A DNA stretch of 7,618 nucleotides. Origin: an uncultured Woeseiaceae bacterium. Its GTDB lineage: Bacteria > Pseudomonadota > Gammaproteobacteria > Woeseiales > Woeseiaceae. A model generated the notes under the pieces. The model was not told the DNA's origin and did not search any database. It worked only from the letters and a program-made list of their open reading frames with translations. Where the stretch lies: the NCBI GenBank assembly GCA_947259435.1, contig CAMYMP010000022.1, positions 1 through 7,618 of the forward strand, written 5' to 3'. Shown piece by piece: positions 1 to 6,265 of the stretch; positions within the stretch are counted from its first letter, which is position 1; each line of letters begins with the position of its first letter. A program made the position numbers and the translations under genes.

Positions 1-161
1 CATCTCGCACAATCCTGGCATCTGAATGACCGCTTTTGGGTGCACACCGGCCCCTCTCGACCTGCAGATATCGGGTTGCCGTGTTCGGTTCCGACACTTA
101 TGTTTTCACACTTGCGACTCGCTGCGGCGTAACGAATCGATGATTTCAGGGAGATAATCAT

Positions 162-815
162 ATGATCAGGATCAATATCAACCGCATATTGGCGGTGTTC
201 ACGACGCTCGTTCTGATGACAGGATTAAGTCAGGCCGAGGAGTCGAAATTCGAAATCGGGCTGCGTGCCAACGTTCTATTGGGTGACGGCGTGCCCGCCA
301 ACGATATCCTTGGGCTTGGGGTGATCGGCCGGTATCGTCTGAACAACGGGTGGTTTATTGGCGCTGGCCTCGATACCTACGAATACGATTTTGAGCGGCC
401 GTGGAAAATAGTAGGCCTCAGGCAGGACCCCGATGTCGCCACCATTGACGCCTCGGCAGATAATACGGTCCTCAGCGGCTCGCTGGGGCGCTTATACAAC
501 GAGACCGATCATGGCTTCGACTGGTTCTGGACGCTGGGCCTCGGATTCGGCTCGGCGAATGTCGACGACGTAGCGGGACCGACTGATACTGGCGGCACGT
601 TCGATACGACCTTTGACGTCGGCAACGAAATCCACCTGATGGCGACAATGGGCTCTTCGTACAATTTCTCGGAGAACTGGTCCACGAGCTTTACGGCCAG
701 GGTCGAACACCACTTCATGGACGTTCTGATCACCGATCGCGTATCCGGAAACACCGCGAAAATAGACTCACAGTCGCCACTCGGCGCCTACCTGAGCCTG
801 AACTACCGCTTCTAG
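162..815 (+). CDS. Outer-membrane beta-barrel protein, uncharacterised
   Basis: A 217-residue exported protein, probably a small beta-barrel in the outer membrane. Residues 1-25 are a clear signal peptide: a basic start (MIRININR), a hydrophobic core and a likely cut after LSQA, giving a mature start EESKFEIG. The rest alternates polar and hydrophobic residues with aromatic-rich strands (NNGWFIGAGLD, FDWFWTLGLGFG, ENWSTSFTARVEHHF) and ends YLSLNYRF. The terminal Phe is the usual recognition signal for the Bam assembly machinery. The start is supported by AGGGAGA at 148-154, seven bases before the ATG. A weak sigma-70-like pair, TTGCCG at 76-81 and TATGTT at 99-104 with 17 bp between, could drive it. 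The gene converges on the aldehyde dehydrogenase with only 5 bp between stop codons. The barrel assignment is strong; the specific role (pore, OmpW-like or structural) cannot be told from sequence. Confidence 0.87.
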   Translation: MIRININRILAVFTTLVLMTGLSQAEESKFEIGLRANVLLGDGVPANDILGLGVIGRYRLNNGWFIGAGLDTYEYDFERPWKIVGLRQDPDVATIDASADNTVLSGSLGRLYNETDHGFDWFWTLGLGFGSANVDDVAGPTDTGGTFDTTFDVGNEIHLMATMGSSYNFSENWSTSFTARVEHHFMDVLITDRVSGNTAKIDSQSPLGAYLSLNYRF

Positions 816-820
816 CGGCT

Positions 821-2404
821 TTAGGTACTCGGCGGCGTATCCCAGTCGTCAGGGAGCGCCCCCTGATCCATGATGATCTCGCGGTGGCAGCTCCACGTGT
901 GCTTGATCGCCTCGGGCGTGCCGATGCCGGCACCGCGGGGGTCGCCGGCCGGACCGAACCAGTGGTTTTGCGGAGCGCCGGTGGTTCGTGCGCGCATGCC
1001 GCAATAAGTCGTTCCGTTGACGGTCGCACCCAGTACCTTATTCTGGAACACCGGATCGGCAGTCACGACGGCTGCCGTCAGGTGGTGCGACATGCGCTCG
1101 AGCAGACCCAGAACGTCCGAGAGATCATCGTCGCCATAGGTAGCAATAATCTGAAATGGCCCGAACAACTCGGTCGTCAAAAGACCGAAGTGTTTGCCAG
1201 TCAGGGCGCTGAGCGGAACCCGAACGGCCGTCGCTTCGTACGCACCGTAACAGTCGGGAATACTGTGTCCTTCGAGCGGCGAGCCACCGAACAGCAACTC
1301 GGCGCCGGAAACGGCAAGCGTCGCGTCGATATGCGCTTTGATCTGCTCGTTATTCCACGTGAGGACGGGGCCGAGCGACAGATTATCGAGGCTGCGCCGC
1401 CCGGCGAGCTGTTCCAGCTTCGGTAACAGAGCTTTTGCCCAGTTGTCATGCACGAACAGGATGCTCTGCGCCGAGCATTTCTGGCCGGACGCATTGTAGG
1501 CGTCTTCGTCGGACTGCCAGGCGACATAATCGACCCACGACTCGTCGAAGTCGGGCCCGATTACCTTCCAGTCGAATCCGGCATCCTCGATGCGCACCGC
1601 ACCGTTGACCGAAACGGACGTTGCTTCGGCGACCTGGCTCGAGCCCGTGAACTGGACCAGGCGAATGTCTTCTTTCGCTGTCTCGATCAGCTTACCCATA
1701 GTCCTGCCGCCGCAATGGATCATGTCGACATCGCCCGGGCGCAGCCTGCAATGAATCAGCAAACGCAGGAACTGCTCGATGACGATGTCAACCGTCGTGG
1801 CCGATTTGATGAGCGGCCGGTTGCCCATGAACAATGCGCCCATGAGCTGCAGCGCTGGAATCTCGAGCGGGAAGTTGAACGGCGCAACGACCACGACAGG
1901 GCCATAGGGCCAGCGGTAGCCGCGCGATTCCTGTCCGGTACGATCGCCCGGGTTCGAAAAACCGCGCGCCAGGAAGCGAACGCCGTCACCGGAAAAGTTG
2001 TGCAGGAAATCACGGGTTACAGAGACCTCCGCCATGCACTGATTCCAGCTCTTCGGCATGACCCGCTGGATGAGTTTCGCGAAATAGTCTGCGACATCCT
2101 GTTCAGCAAGAAGCGCCGCGGCCTTTGCGCAGACTGCGCCCAGCTCGACGTAACGCTCGACGTTCTTGAGCGGGTTATGCAGGCCCGTCTTCGGACAGCT
2201 TTGCAAACCCGTGACGAACGGGGCGATGTCCCGGGTGTCGGGCATCTCGATGAACGGTTTGCCGTTCATCGGATCGACGACGCTCAGAACTTTGGAATCT
2301 GATACCCACTCTCCGCTAACGAGGTTTTGCGCCTGGGCTGGAGACTGGGCGGTCATGCCCGCAAAAGGATCTACTGTGGCAAAGGAAGCGACTCTATCGG
2401 TCAT
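821..2404 (-). CDS. Delta-1-pyrroline-5-carboxylate dehydrogenase, plant-type ALDH12 family
   Basis: A full-length 527-residue aldehyde dehydrogenase. It most likely oxidises L-glutamate gamma-semialdehyde (in equilibrium with pyrroline-5-carboxylate) to glutamate with NAD+, the second step of proline catabolism, in the cytoplasm. Visible landmarks are the cofactor-site motif APFNFP at 174-179, FTGS at 252-255, the segment RIEDAGFDWK with candidate general base Glu273, the nucleophile Cys310 in SGQKCSAQS, and ELFGPF at 412-417. The N-terminal block (VDPMNGKPFI, then CPKTGLHNP) and the C-terminal block (TTGAPQNHWFGPAGDPRGAG, then a WDTPPST end) recall plant mitochondrial ALDH12A1 much more than bacterial PutA or RocA enzymes; this is from memory of the family, not a search. 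The start is supported by GAGGA at 2411-2415, six bases away. A weak promoter-like pair (minus-strand ATGACG at 2456-2461, TAAACT at 2433-2438, 17 bp apart) lies just upstream. No proline dehydrogenase gene is in the window. Confidence 0.93.
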   Translation of the reverse strand: MTDRVASFATVDPFAGMTAQSPAQAQNLVSGEWVSDSKVLSVVDPMNGKPFIEMPDTRDIAPFVTGLQSCPKTGLHNPLKNVERYVELGAVCAKAAALLAEQDVADYFAKLIQRVMPKSWNQCMAEVSVTRDFLHNFSGDGVRFLARGFSNPGDRTGQESRGYRWPYGPVVVVAPFNFPLEIPALQLMGALFMGNRPLIKSATTVDIVIEQFLRLLIHCRLRPGDVDMIHCGGRTMGKLIETAKEDIRLVQFTGSSQVAEATSVSVNGAVRIEDAGFDWKVIGPDFDESWVDYVAWQSDEDAYNASGQKCSAQSILFVHDNWAKALLPKLEQLAGRRSLDNLSLGPVLTWNNEQIKAHIDATLAVSGAELLFGGSPLEGHSIPDCYGAYEATAVRVPLSALTGKHFGLLTTELFGPFQIIATYGDDDLSDVLGLLERMSHHLTAAVVTADPVFQNKVLGATVNGTTYCGMRARTTGAPQNHWFGPAGDPRGAGIGTPEAIKHTWSCHREIIMDQGALPDDWDTPPST

Positions 2405-2546
2405 TTTTGTTCCTCGTTTCGAGATGGGCTGGAGTTTAGCCGAACTGTGTCAGTACGTCATGGCACCGGGCAAAGCAGCTCCCTGGCTGGAACGATATCA
2501 ACCGGTGGGTGCGTTCAGCTGAATAATGGGTTTTGGGCAGACATTA

Positions 2547-2777
2547 TCAAGTGTCGTTTTCAGGCCGGCGATAAATCTTCATCATGCCGATACGCCTGCA
2601 GTTTACGCATCGGCCCAGGCGCCATACGGGTCCGAGCGCCTTGTAACGCATGCCGCCTGCGTCCCATACGGAAATCTCATGATGACACCACGGGCAACGC
2701 ATCATCCACGTTCGGGACTCATCTTCGATTCTTTGATACAGCGACGGGGTGAGTCGCGAGAATAGGGATCTGAGCAT
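2547..2777 (-). CDS. Small zinc-ribbon-like protein, uncharacterised
   Basis: A small protein with two CxxC knuckles, RCPWC and RCVNC, separated by 25 residues. This suggests a zinc ribbon, although the ligands are inferred from spacing only. Between them lies a Trp/Gly-rich stretch (SVWDAGGMRYKALG) that looks conserved rather than random, and the segment before the first knuckle reads RIEDESRTWMMRCP. I chose the ATG at 2777, giving 76 residues starting MLRSLFSRL. In-frame alternatives are ATG 2798 (83 residues) and GTG 2837 (96 residues, overlapping the upstream gene by 16 bp). None has a convincing ribosome site, so the start is uncertain. It lies downstream of the 2822-3187 gene and upstream of the ALDH on the same strand, so co-transcription is plausible. 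No named function is recognised; it could be a nucleic-acid-binding or metal-binding accessory protein. Confidence 0.6.
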   Translation of the reverse strand: MLRSLFSRLTPSLYQRIEDESRTWMMRCPWCHHEISVWDAGGMRYKALGPVWRLGRCVNCRRIGMMKIYRRPENDT

Positions 2778-2821
2778 AGACGAGCGGCAGGATAGCATGT
2801 CGTCAAGGGTTGCAACGAGCC

Positions 2822-3187
2822 TTAGCCGGGCTGCCACTCCCAGTGGACGACGCGTTCCTCGTCCATATCGATTTCAATTGTGTATCTGACGCCGGGCAAC
2901 ATGATCAAAACGCAGACAAGCACCTTGCCGAGGTAAGGAGACAATGCCGCTGCGCGCTTCCCTCTCCTGGCCGCCTGTGCGTTGTCATTTGCGCCGGGCA
3001 CGTAGTGCTCAGCAAGGATTCGCAGCAGTGACGCGTCAATCACGCGTTCGTCAGCGCGCGTGAATTGGGCCTCCCTGACCTGAGGCGGAATATCAGAGCA
3101 CGTCCTGATTATCGATCGCAAAAGGCCTTGCCGGCCGCGTCCCTGGCCGGCCGGGTGATCTGACTGCCTTTTGATAGCTTGAGTCAT
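2822..3187 (-). CDS. Uncharacterised small protein
   Basis: A 121-residue reading frame with no recognised domain. The C-terminal half looks like a genuine fold: a hydrophobic segment KVLVCVLIMLPGVRYTIEID followed by DEERVVHWEWQPG, suggesting a beta-strand-rich core or a single hydrophobic stretch followed by a Trp-containing tail. The middle (ERVIDASLLRILAEHYVPG) is predicted helical. The first 20 or so residues (HPAGQGRGRQG) are low in complexity and encoded over a GC-rich inverted repeat, and the ATG at 3187 has no ribosome site. Translation may therefore really begin further in, for example at the in-frame TTG at 3121. A promoter-like pair at 3233-3260 lies upstream. It is co-oriented with the zinc-ribbon gene and the ALDH. 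It is divergent from the DUF4124 gene, with a 171-bp shared regulatory region. Coding status is probable, function unknown. Confidence 0.55.
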   Translation of the reverse strand: MTQAIKRQSDHPAGQGRGRQGLLRSIIRTCSDIPPQVREAQFTRADERVIDASLLRILAEHYVPGANDNAQAARRGKRAAALSPYLGKVLVCVLIMLPGVRYTIEIDMDEERVVHWEWQPG

Positions 3188-3232
3188 GACTACGCGTTCG
3201 CCATGCTGCGTTCAATCAATCTCCAGACTATA

Positions 3233-3260
3233 GGTATAGCCGCGATGTCGAAGAATTCAA
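3233..3260 (-). promoter_or_regulatory. Candidate sigma-70-like promoter for the minus-strand gene cluster
   Basis: Read on the minus strand, TTGAAT (3255-3260) and TATACC (3233-3238) are separated by 16 bp, each matching four of six consensus bases. Transcription would begin near 3226, about 40 nt before the ATG at 3187. It lies in the divergent gap between the 2822-3187 gene and the DUF4124 gene. It was picked by eye; matches of this quality also arise by chance. Confidence 0.35.
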
Positions 3261-3358
3261 GGGTGAACGGCGACATTCGCTCGATTTGTGATGCGCAACA
3301 ATACGCCCGGGCAACGACCGGGGTAAGCTGTGATCAGGATTTGAACGGAGACCTGCGA

Positions 3359-4087
3359 ATGCGTGCGATTATTGCAGTAGCCTTAGTCGTGGTGTGTGCC
3401 AGCCCTGCGGACCTGCGTGCTGAAATATACAAGTGCAAGGACGCGGATGGCAGCCTGATCTATTCGCAAACGCCGTGCTCGACAGAAGCGCCCGTCACGG
3501 TCAAGTCACCCAGCTCCGGCGGCAGTACGCTCGACTGCAGCTACGTAAACAAGTTCGCGGTTGCGACGGCGAGGATGATGCAGGGTGGTGTCGCCTCCGA
3601 TGAAGTGTTCAACAGCTACGGTGGTCTGGGCGCACTCTCCAGGGGTTCCATCGGCGTCGTCAATTACGTTTACTCGTTTCGGACGAACGACAACGTCACG
3701 GCAGAAAGGATTGGCGGCCTCGCCCATGCAAAGTGCAAAGCAAAAGGCTTTGGTGACGTGAGTTGCGAAGCGCTGCCGCTATCGTTCACCGAAAGGCTCG
3801 GTGGATGTGACCCGGAAAACGAAGATGAACAGCGATTAGCACCACCGGTTGCCGAGCCGGCCACCGTGCTTGGCACACAATCATCCACTGCTACGGCGAA
3901 CACATACAGCGCACGCGAGCCGTCGACCAGGACAAGCGATAAAGAGCGCACCGAGCAATGCAAGGATCGATACCGGGATCAGATCGATGCTATCGATGCA
4001 CAAATGCGCAGCGGTTACACATCGCAGCAAGGTGAGGCTTACAGAGAACGGCTGCGCGCGCTTACCGAAAAAATGCGGGCTTGCTAA
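3359..4087 (+). CDS. DUF4124-domain exported protein
   Basis: A 242-residue periplasmic protein. Residues 1-21 form a signal peptide (MRAIIAVALVVVCASP, likely cut after LRA). DUF4124 follows at about 22-40, reading EIYKCKDADGSLIYSQTPC. This is the typical short module with aromatic residues and a Cys pair (Cys26, Cys40), found just after signal peptides in many gammaproteobacterial envelope proteins of unknown function. A second region with Cys60 and the stretch SRGSIGVVNYVYSFRTND then AERIGGLAHAKCKAKGFG looks like a separate conserved domain. It is followed by a Thr/Ser/Ala-rich linker and a charged helical C-terminus (about 194-242) ending in Cys. The open frame extends upstream to a TTG at 3179, but the ATG at 3359 is preferred: GGAG at 3347-3350 sits eight bases before it and the signal peptide starts there. 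The next gene begins 11 bp downstream, so they are probably one operon. Confidence 0.82.
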   Translation: MRAIIAVALVVVCASPADLRAEIYKCKDADGSLIYSQTPCSTEAPVTVKSPSSGGSTLDCSYVNKFAVATARMMQGGVASDEVFNSYGGLGALSRGSIGVVNYVYSFRTNDNVTAERIGGLAHAKCKAKGFGDVSCEALPLSFTERLGGCDPENEDEQRLAPPVAEPATVLGTQSSTATANTYSAREPSTRTSDKERTEQCKDRYRDQIDAIDAQMRSGYTSQQGEAYRERLRALTEKMRAC

Positions 4088-4098
4088 AATGGAGCCGC

Positions 4099-4605
4099 AT
4101 GAAGACGGTCGCAAGAACATCACTGATCGCGTTGGCAGCTTGGCTGCCGTTAGCGGCGAGCGGTCAGAACGCCGAATCAGAAGCTAAAGAGCTTGATGCT
4201 GCGATCGACGAGATTCTGGTCGTGGGTGCAAGAGAACTTGGCGCGATGCGCGCAGAAATAGAACTGGCCGAGGATCAACTGTTCGCGCTGTACAATGATC
4301 TTAACGAAGACGACCGCTACGACATCATCTGCAAGAAAGAGACCCGGATCGGTAGCCAAATACCGAAACGCGTATGTCTGGCACGTATGTATCGGGATGC
4401 CCGGGCCGCGGTGGCGGCCGATGATGAAGAGGTCGGCATGATCGCTGCGGGAAGAATGGCGCGCAGCCAGAAGCATCAAAGGATACTGGAGCAAAAATTG
4501 CGGGCGCTGGCCATCGAGCATCCCGAGCTGCTGGAAGCCTTCAAGAAACGTCAGTTGCTCGCAAAGAAATTCGAGCAGGCCCGCGACACCAAATACGGCA
4601 AGTAA
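4099..4605 (+). CDS. Uncharacterised exported protein with a conserved Cys pair
   Basis: A 168-residue protein with an N-terminal signal peptide (MKTVARTSLIALAAWLPLAA), cut near residue 21-25. The mature part begins with an acidic helix and the segment DEILVVGARELGAMR. Next comes ELAEDQLFALYNDLNEDDRY and two cysteines, Cys78 (DIICKKE) and Cys93 (KRVCLARMY), 15 residues apart, which could form a disulfide in the periplasm. The C-terminal 60 residues are strongly charged and predicted to be a long helix or coiled coil (EQKLRALAIEHPELLEAFKK). I recall similar uncharacterised proteins in Gammaproteobacteria but know no function. The frame is open back to a TTG at 4081, but ATG 4099 is chosen because it has GGAG at 4091-4094 and starts the signal peptide. 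It is the second gene after the DUF4124 protein and probably shares its transcript. Confidence 0.75.
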   Translation: MKTVARTSLIALAAWLPLAASGQNAESEAKELDAAIDEILVVGARELGAMRAEIELAEDQLFALYNDLNEDDRYDIICKKETRIGSQIPKRVCLARMYRDARAAVAADDEEVGMIAAGRMARSQKHQRILEQKLRALAIEHPELLEAFKKRQLLAKKFEQARDTKYGK

Positions 4606-4614
4606 GCCGGCAAT

Positions 4615-4647
4615 AAAAAAGGGCGAGACCCTGAGGCCTCGCCCTTT
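4615..4647 (-). terminator. Rho-independent terminator for csp, possibly bidirectional
   Basis: A perfect 10-bp stem, AAAGGGCGAG (4618-4627) and CTCGCCCTTT (4638-4647), encloses a 10-nt loop. On the minus strand it is followed by six T residues (4620 down to 4615), the classical arrangement, 22 bp beyond the csp stop codon. On the plus strand only three T residues follow, so it may terminate the 4099-4605 gene less efficiently. Confidence 0.87.
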
Positions 4648-4669
4648 CCGTACTCAGTTCAGTCAGTAC

Positions 4670-4876
4670 TTAGAGCGGTACGATGTTCTCCGCCTGCGGA
4701 CCTTTCTGGCCCTGCGTAACGGTAAACTCGACCTTCTGGCCTTCGGCCAGCGACTTGAAGCCGTCGCCCTGAATTGCGCTGAAATGCGCGAATACGTCGG
4801 GGCCGTTCTCCTGCTCGATAAATCCGAAGCCCTTGGAGTCATTGAACCACTTAACGGTTCCTGTAGTTGTAGACAT
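4670..4876 (-). CDS. Cold-shock protein, CspA family
   Basis: A 68-residue single-domain cold-shock protein, the usual family length. It is a small five-stranded OB-fold that binds single-stranded RNA or DNA and melts mRNA structure, acting as an RNA chaperone in the cytoplasm. Both RNA-binding motifs are intact: RNP1-type KGFGFIE at 15-21 and RNP2-type VFAHFS at 28-33. The N-terminal GTVKWFND and C-terminal [10 protein letters not shown] are typical. The start is fixed by a strong ribosome site, AGGAGA (minus strand, 4882-4887), five bases from the ATG. It has its own terminator at 4615-4647 and a candidate promoter about 150 nt upstream, implying a long leader. Whether it is cold-induced or constitutive cannot be read from sequence; the Csp paralogue letter is not assignable. 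Confidence 0.97.
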   Translation of the reverse strand: MSTTTGTVKWFNDSKGFGFIEQENGPDVFAHFSAIQGDGFKSLAEGQKVEFTVTQGQKGPQAENIVPL

Positions 4877-4892
4877 AATTGTCTCCTGTCAA

Positions 4893-4906
4893 ACATTTGT
4901 AAATGT
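4893..4906. repeat. 14-bp inverted repeat in the csp leader
   Basis: ACATTTGTAAATGT is self-complementary apart from its two central bases. It lies six bases from the csp ribosome site in the leader, so it could form a small AU-rich hairpin in the mRNA or be a protein-binding site. It is short enough to be chance. Confidence 0.35.
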
Positions 4907-5030
4907 GGCCTTTTCAGGGGCCGTTTGGCTGAAAGTGCTGCTATTACTTATGAAAAACAGGACGAGCTACAAGAACTTGGAACATCGAAACGAAATACAT
5001 AAATAGTTGGCGTACATTCAAGCTGGGCGC

Positions 5031-5058
5031 AGTATATACCGCAGGGGCCCGTAAACAA
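5031..5058 (-). promoter_or_regulatory. Candidate csp promoter
   Basis: On the minus strand, TTGTTT (5053-5058) and TATACT (5031-5036) are 16 bp apart. The -10 element matches five of six consensus bases. The start site would be near 5024, giving a csp leader of about 148 nt, close to the roughly 160 nt known for Escherichia coli cspA. The same 264-bp gap must also hold the promoter for the divergent acetyltransferase gene, for which I see no convincing match. Confidence 0.4.
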
Positions 5059-5140
5059 GCCCACAGAGCCCATTTTTGAGGGTTTTTTGCCAAAGAATAT
5101 GGCTGAATTGGCCGCAATAGCCGAAACGGAATGGTAATAG

Positions 5141-5650
5141 ATGTCGCTGAATGTCCGAAAAGCAGAACCTCGTGACCTCAACCGACTGGTTGAGATCTAC
5201 AATCATTACGTCAGCGAAACGCATGTCACTTTCGACACGGAGCCCTTTGCCGTCGGAGCCCGCACACAGTGGTTCACGCAGTTTTCGGATTCGGGTCCCT
5301 ACCGCCTGCTCGTGGCCGAGATGGATGAGGAGCTGGTCGGCTACGCGTCGAGCACGCGATACAAATCAAGACCGGCTTACGGCACCTCGGTAGAGACAAC
5401 GATTTACATGGACCCGGAGCATCTCGGCAAAGGTTTCGGCCGTCCGCTGTACGAGGAGCTGCTACAACGGTTGCAGAAAGAGAAATCGGTCCACCGCGCC
5501 TATGCCGGCGTCGCGTTGCCCAACCCGGGGTCTGTCGCGCTGCATGAGGGGCTTGGATTTGTTCGCGTGGGCTCTTACCATGAAGTCGGTTTCAAATTCG
5601 GCAAGTACTGGGACGTGGACTGGTTCGAGAAAGATATGGCATCGCAATGA
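5141..5650 (+). CDS. GNAT-family N-acetyltransferase, phosphinothricin acetyltransferase-like
   Basis: A 169-residue enzyme of the GNAT superfamily that would transfer acetyl from acetyl-CoA to a small amine. It opens with VRKAEPRDLNRLVEIYNHYV, typical of the phosphinothricin/methionine-sulfone acetyltransferase group (COG1247-like). That group also has the central SRPAYGTSVETTIYM (Glu85 as candidate catalytic or binding residue), the acetyl-CoA loop HLGKGFGRPLY at 94-104, the NPGSVALHEGLGF motif at 128-140, and a C-terminal GKYWDVDWFEKDM. Family members often act on methionine sulfoximine or sulfone, or on phosphinothricin-like compounds, but the true substrate here is unknown. The ATG has only a weak upstream GGA at 5128-5130, preceded by a possible hairpin at 5101-5122. 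Its stop overlaps the start of the MOSC gene (ATGA), so the two are probably translated together. Confidence 0.87.
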   Translation: MSLNVRKAEPRDLNRLVEIYNHYVSETHVTFDTEPFAVGARTQWFTQFSDSGPYRLLVAEMDEELVGYASSTRYKSRPAYGTSVETTIYMDPEHLGKGFGRPLYEELLQRLQKEKSVHRAYAGVALPNPGSVALHEGLGFVRVGSYHEVGFKFGKYWDVDWFEKDMASQ

Positions 5651-6204
5651 CATCGGCCAGACAGCTGAGCACCGAAGAACTCGAACAGGGACTCGATGGC
5701 ATTCTGGAGTCGCCGAAGGATAACGGCGTGCTTGCGCTTATCGTCAGGCGACCCGACGTGGATCAGCGCGAGGCTGTCACCGAGGGCCGCCTGGATACCG
5801 AGCAGGGTCTCGTCGGTGACAACTGGCTGAGCCGCGGCAGCTGGAAGGTACCGAACGGTGCGGCGGATCCGGATATGCAGCTCAACATCATGAATTCCCG
5901 CGTTGCTGCGCTGGTGGCGAACGATCCCGGGCGGCGGGAACTTGCCGGCGATCAGTTGTATCTGGATATGGATCTGAGTTACGAAAACCTGCCGCCGGGC
6001 ACGCAACTGTCGATCGGCGAGGCGACCATCGAAGTTACCGCGCCGCCGCACACAGGGTGCAAGAAGTTTGCGGCTCGATTTGGCCGGGATGCGATGGTCT
6101 TCGTGAACTCCGGTATCGGCAAAAAACTCAACTTTCGCGGTATCAATGCAAAAGTCACGAAGTCCGGCAATATCAGGGTCGGAGACGTTGCGCGAAAAAT
6201 CTGA
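5647..6204 (+). CDS. MOSC domain-containing protein
   Basis: A 185-residue protein that is essentially a single MOSC domain, the fold at the C-terminus of molybdenum cofactor sulfurases and in YiiM/mARC-type enzymes, which bind molybdopterin cofactor or carry sulfur. Diagnostic stretches are GLVGDNW at 54-60, QLNIMNSRVAALV at 78-90, AGDQLYLDMDLS at 100-111, and PHTGCKKFAARFG at 134-146. Cys138 is the conserved cysteine of this family. RGINAKV at 164-170 and the terminal IRVGD are also typical. It starts inside the end of the acetyltransferase gene (ATGA, 4-nt overlap), so coupled translation is likely. It has no fused iron-sulfur or reductase domain, so if it works on a substrate it needs separate redox partners, none of which are in the window. 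The exact reaction is not known. Confidence 0.88.
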   Translation: MTSARQLSTEELEQGLDGILESPKDNGVLALIVRRPDVDQREAVTEGRLDTEQGLVGDNWLSRGSWKVPNGAADPDMQLNIMNSRVAALVANDPGRRELAGDQLYLDMDLSYENLPPGTQLSIGEATIEVTAPPHTGCKKFAARFGRDAMVFVNSGIGKKLNFRGINAKVTKSGNIRVGDVARKI

Positions 6205-6265
6205 TTTTGGCTAGCATCCGTCGCATCGAATAAAGCACATAGCTCGGACTCCGGGACGTAACAAT

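Noticed and set aside
884..1426. 180-codon plus-strand frame
   Set aside because: Also antisense to the ALDH gene, with no ribosome site or recognisable protein.
1448..2302. Long open frame of 284 codons on the plus strand
   Set aside because: It lies wholly antisense to the well-conserved ALDH gene; its translation is Arg/Asp/His-rich and resembles no family, as expected of a GC-rich shadow frame.
2523..2548. ATAATG/CATTAT inverted repeat as a terminator after the zinc-ribbon gene
   Set aside because: The stem is six AT-rich pairs with a long loop and no T run; too weak to terminate.
2166..2765. Several plus-strand frames across 2166-2765
   Set aside because: They overlap the ALDH and zinc-ribbon genes in antisense and have composition unlike real proteins.
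3179..3358. Upstream extension of the DUF4124 gene to a TTG at 3179
   Set aside because: The extension would bury the signal peptide and overlaps the divergent gene's start; ATG 3359 has a good ribosome site.
5070..5088. CCC...GGG followed by T run as a plus-strand terminator
   Set aside because: Only a 3-bp stem, and no plus-strand gene ends nearby.
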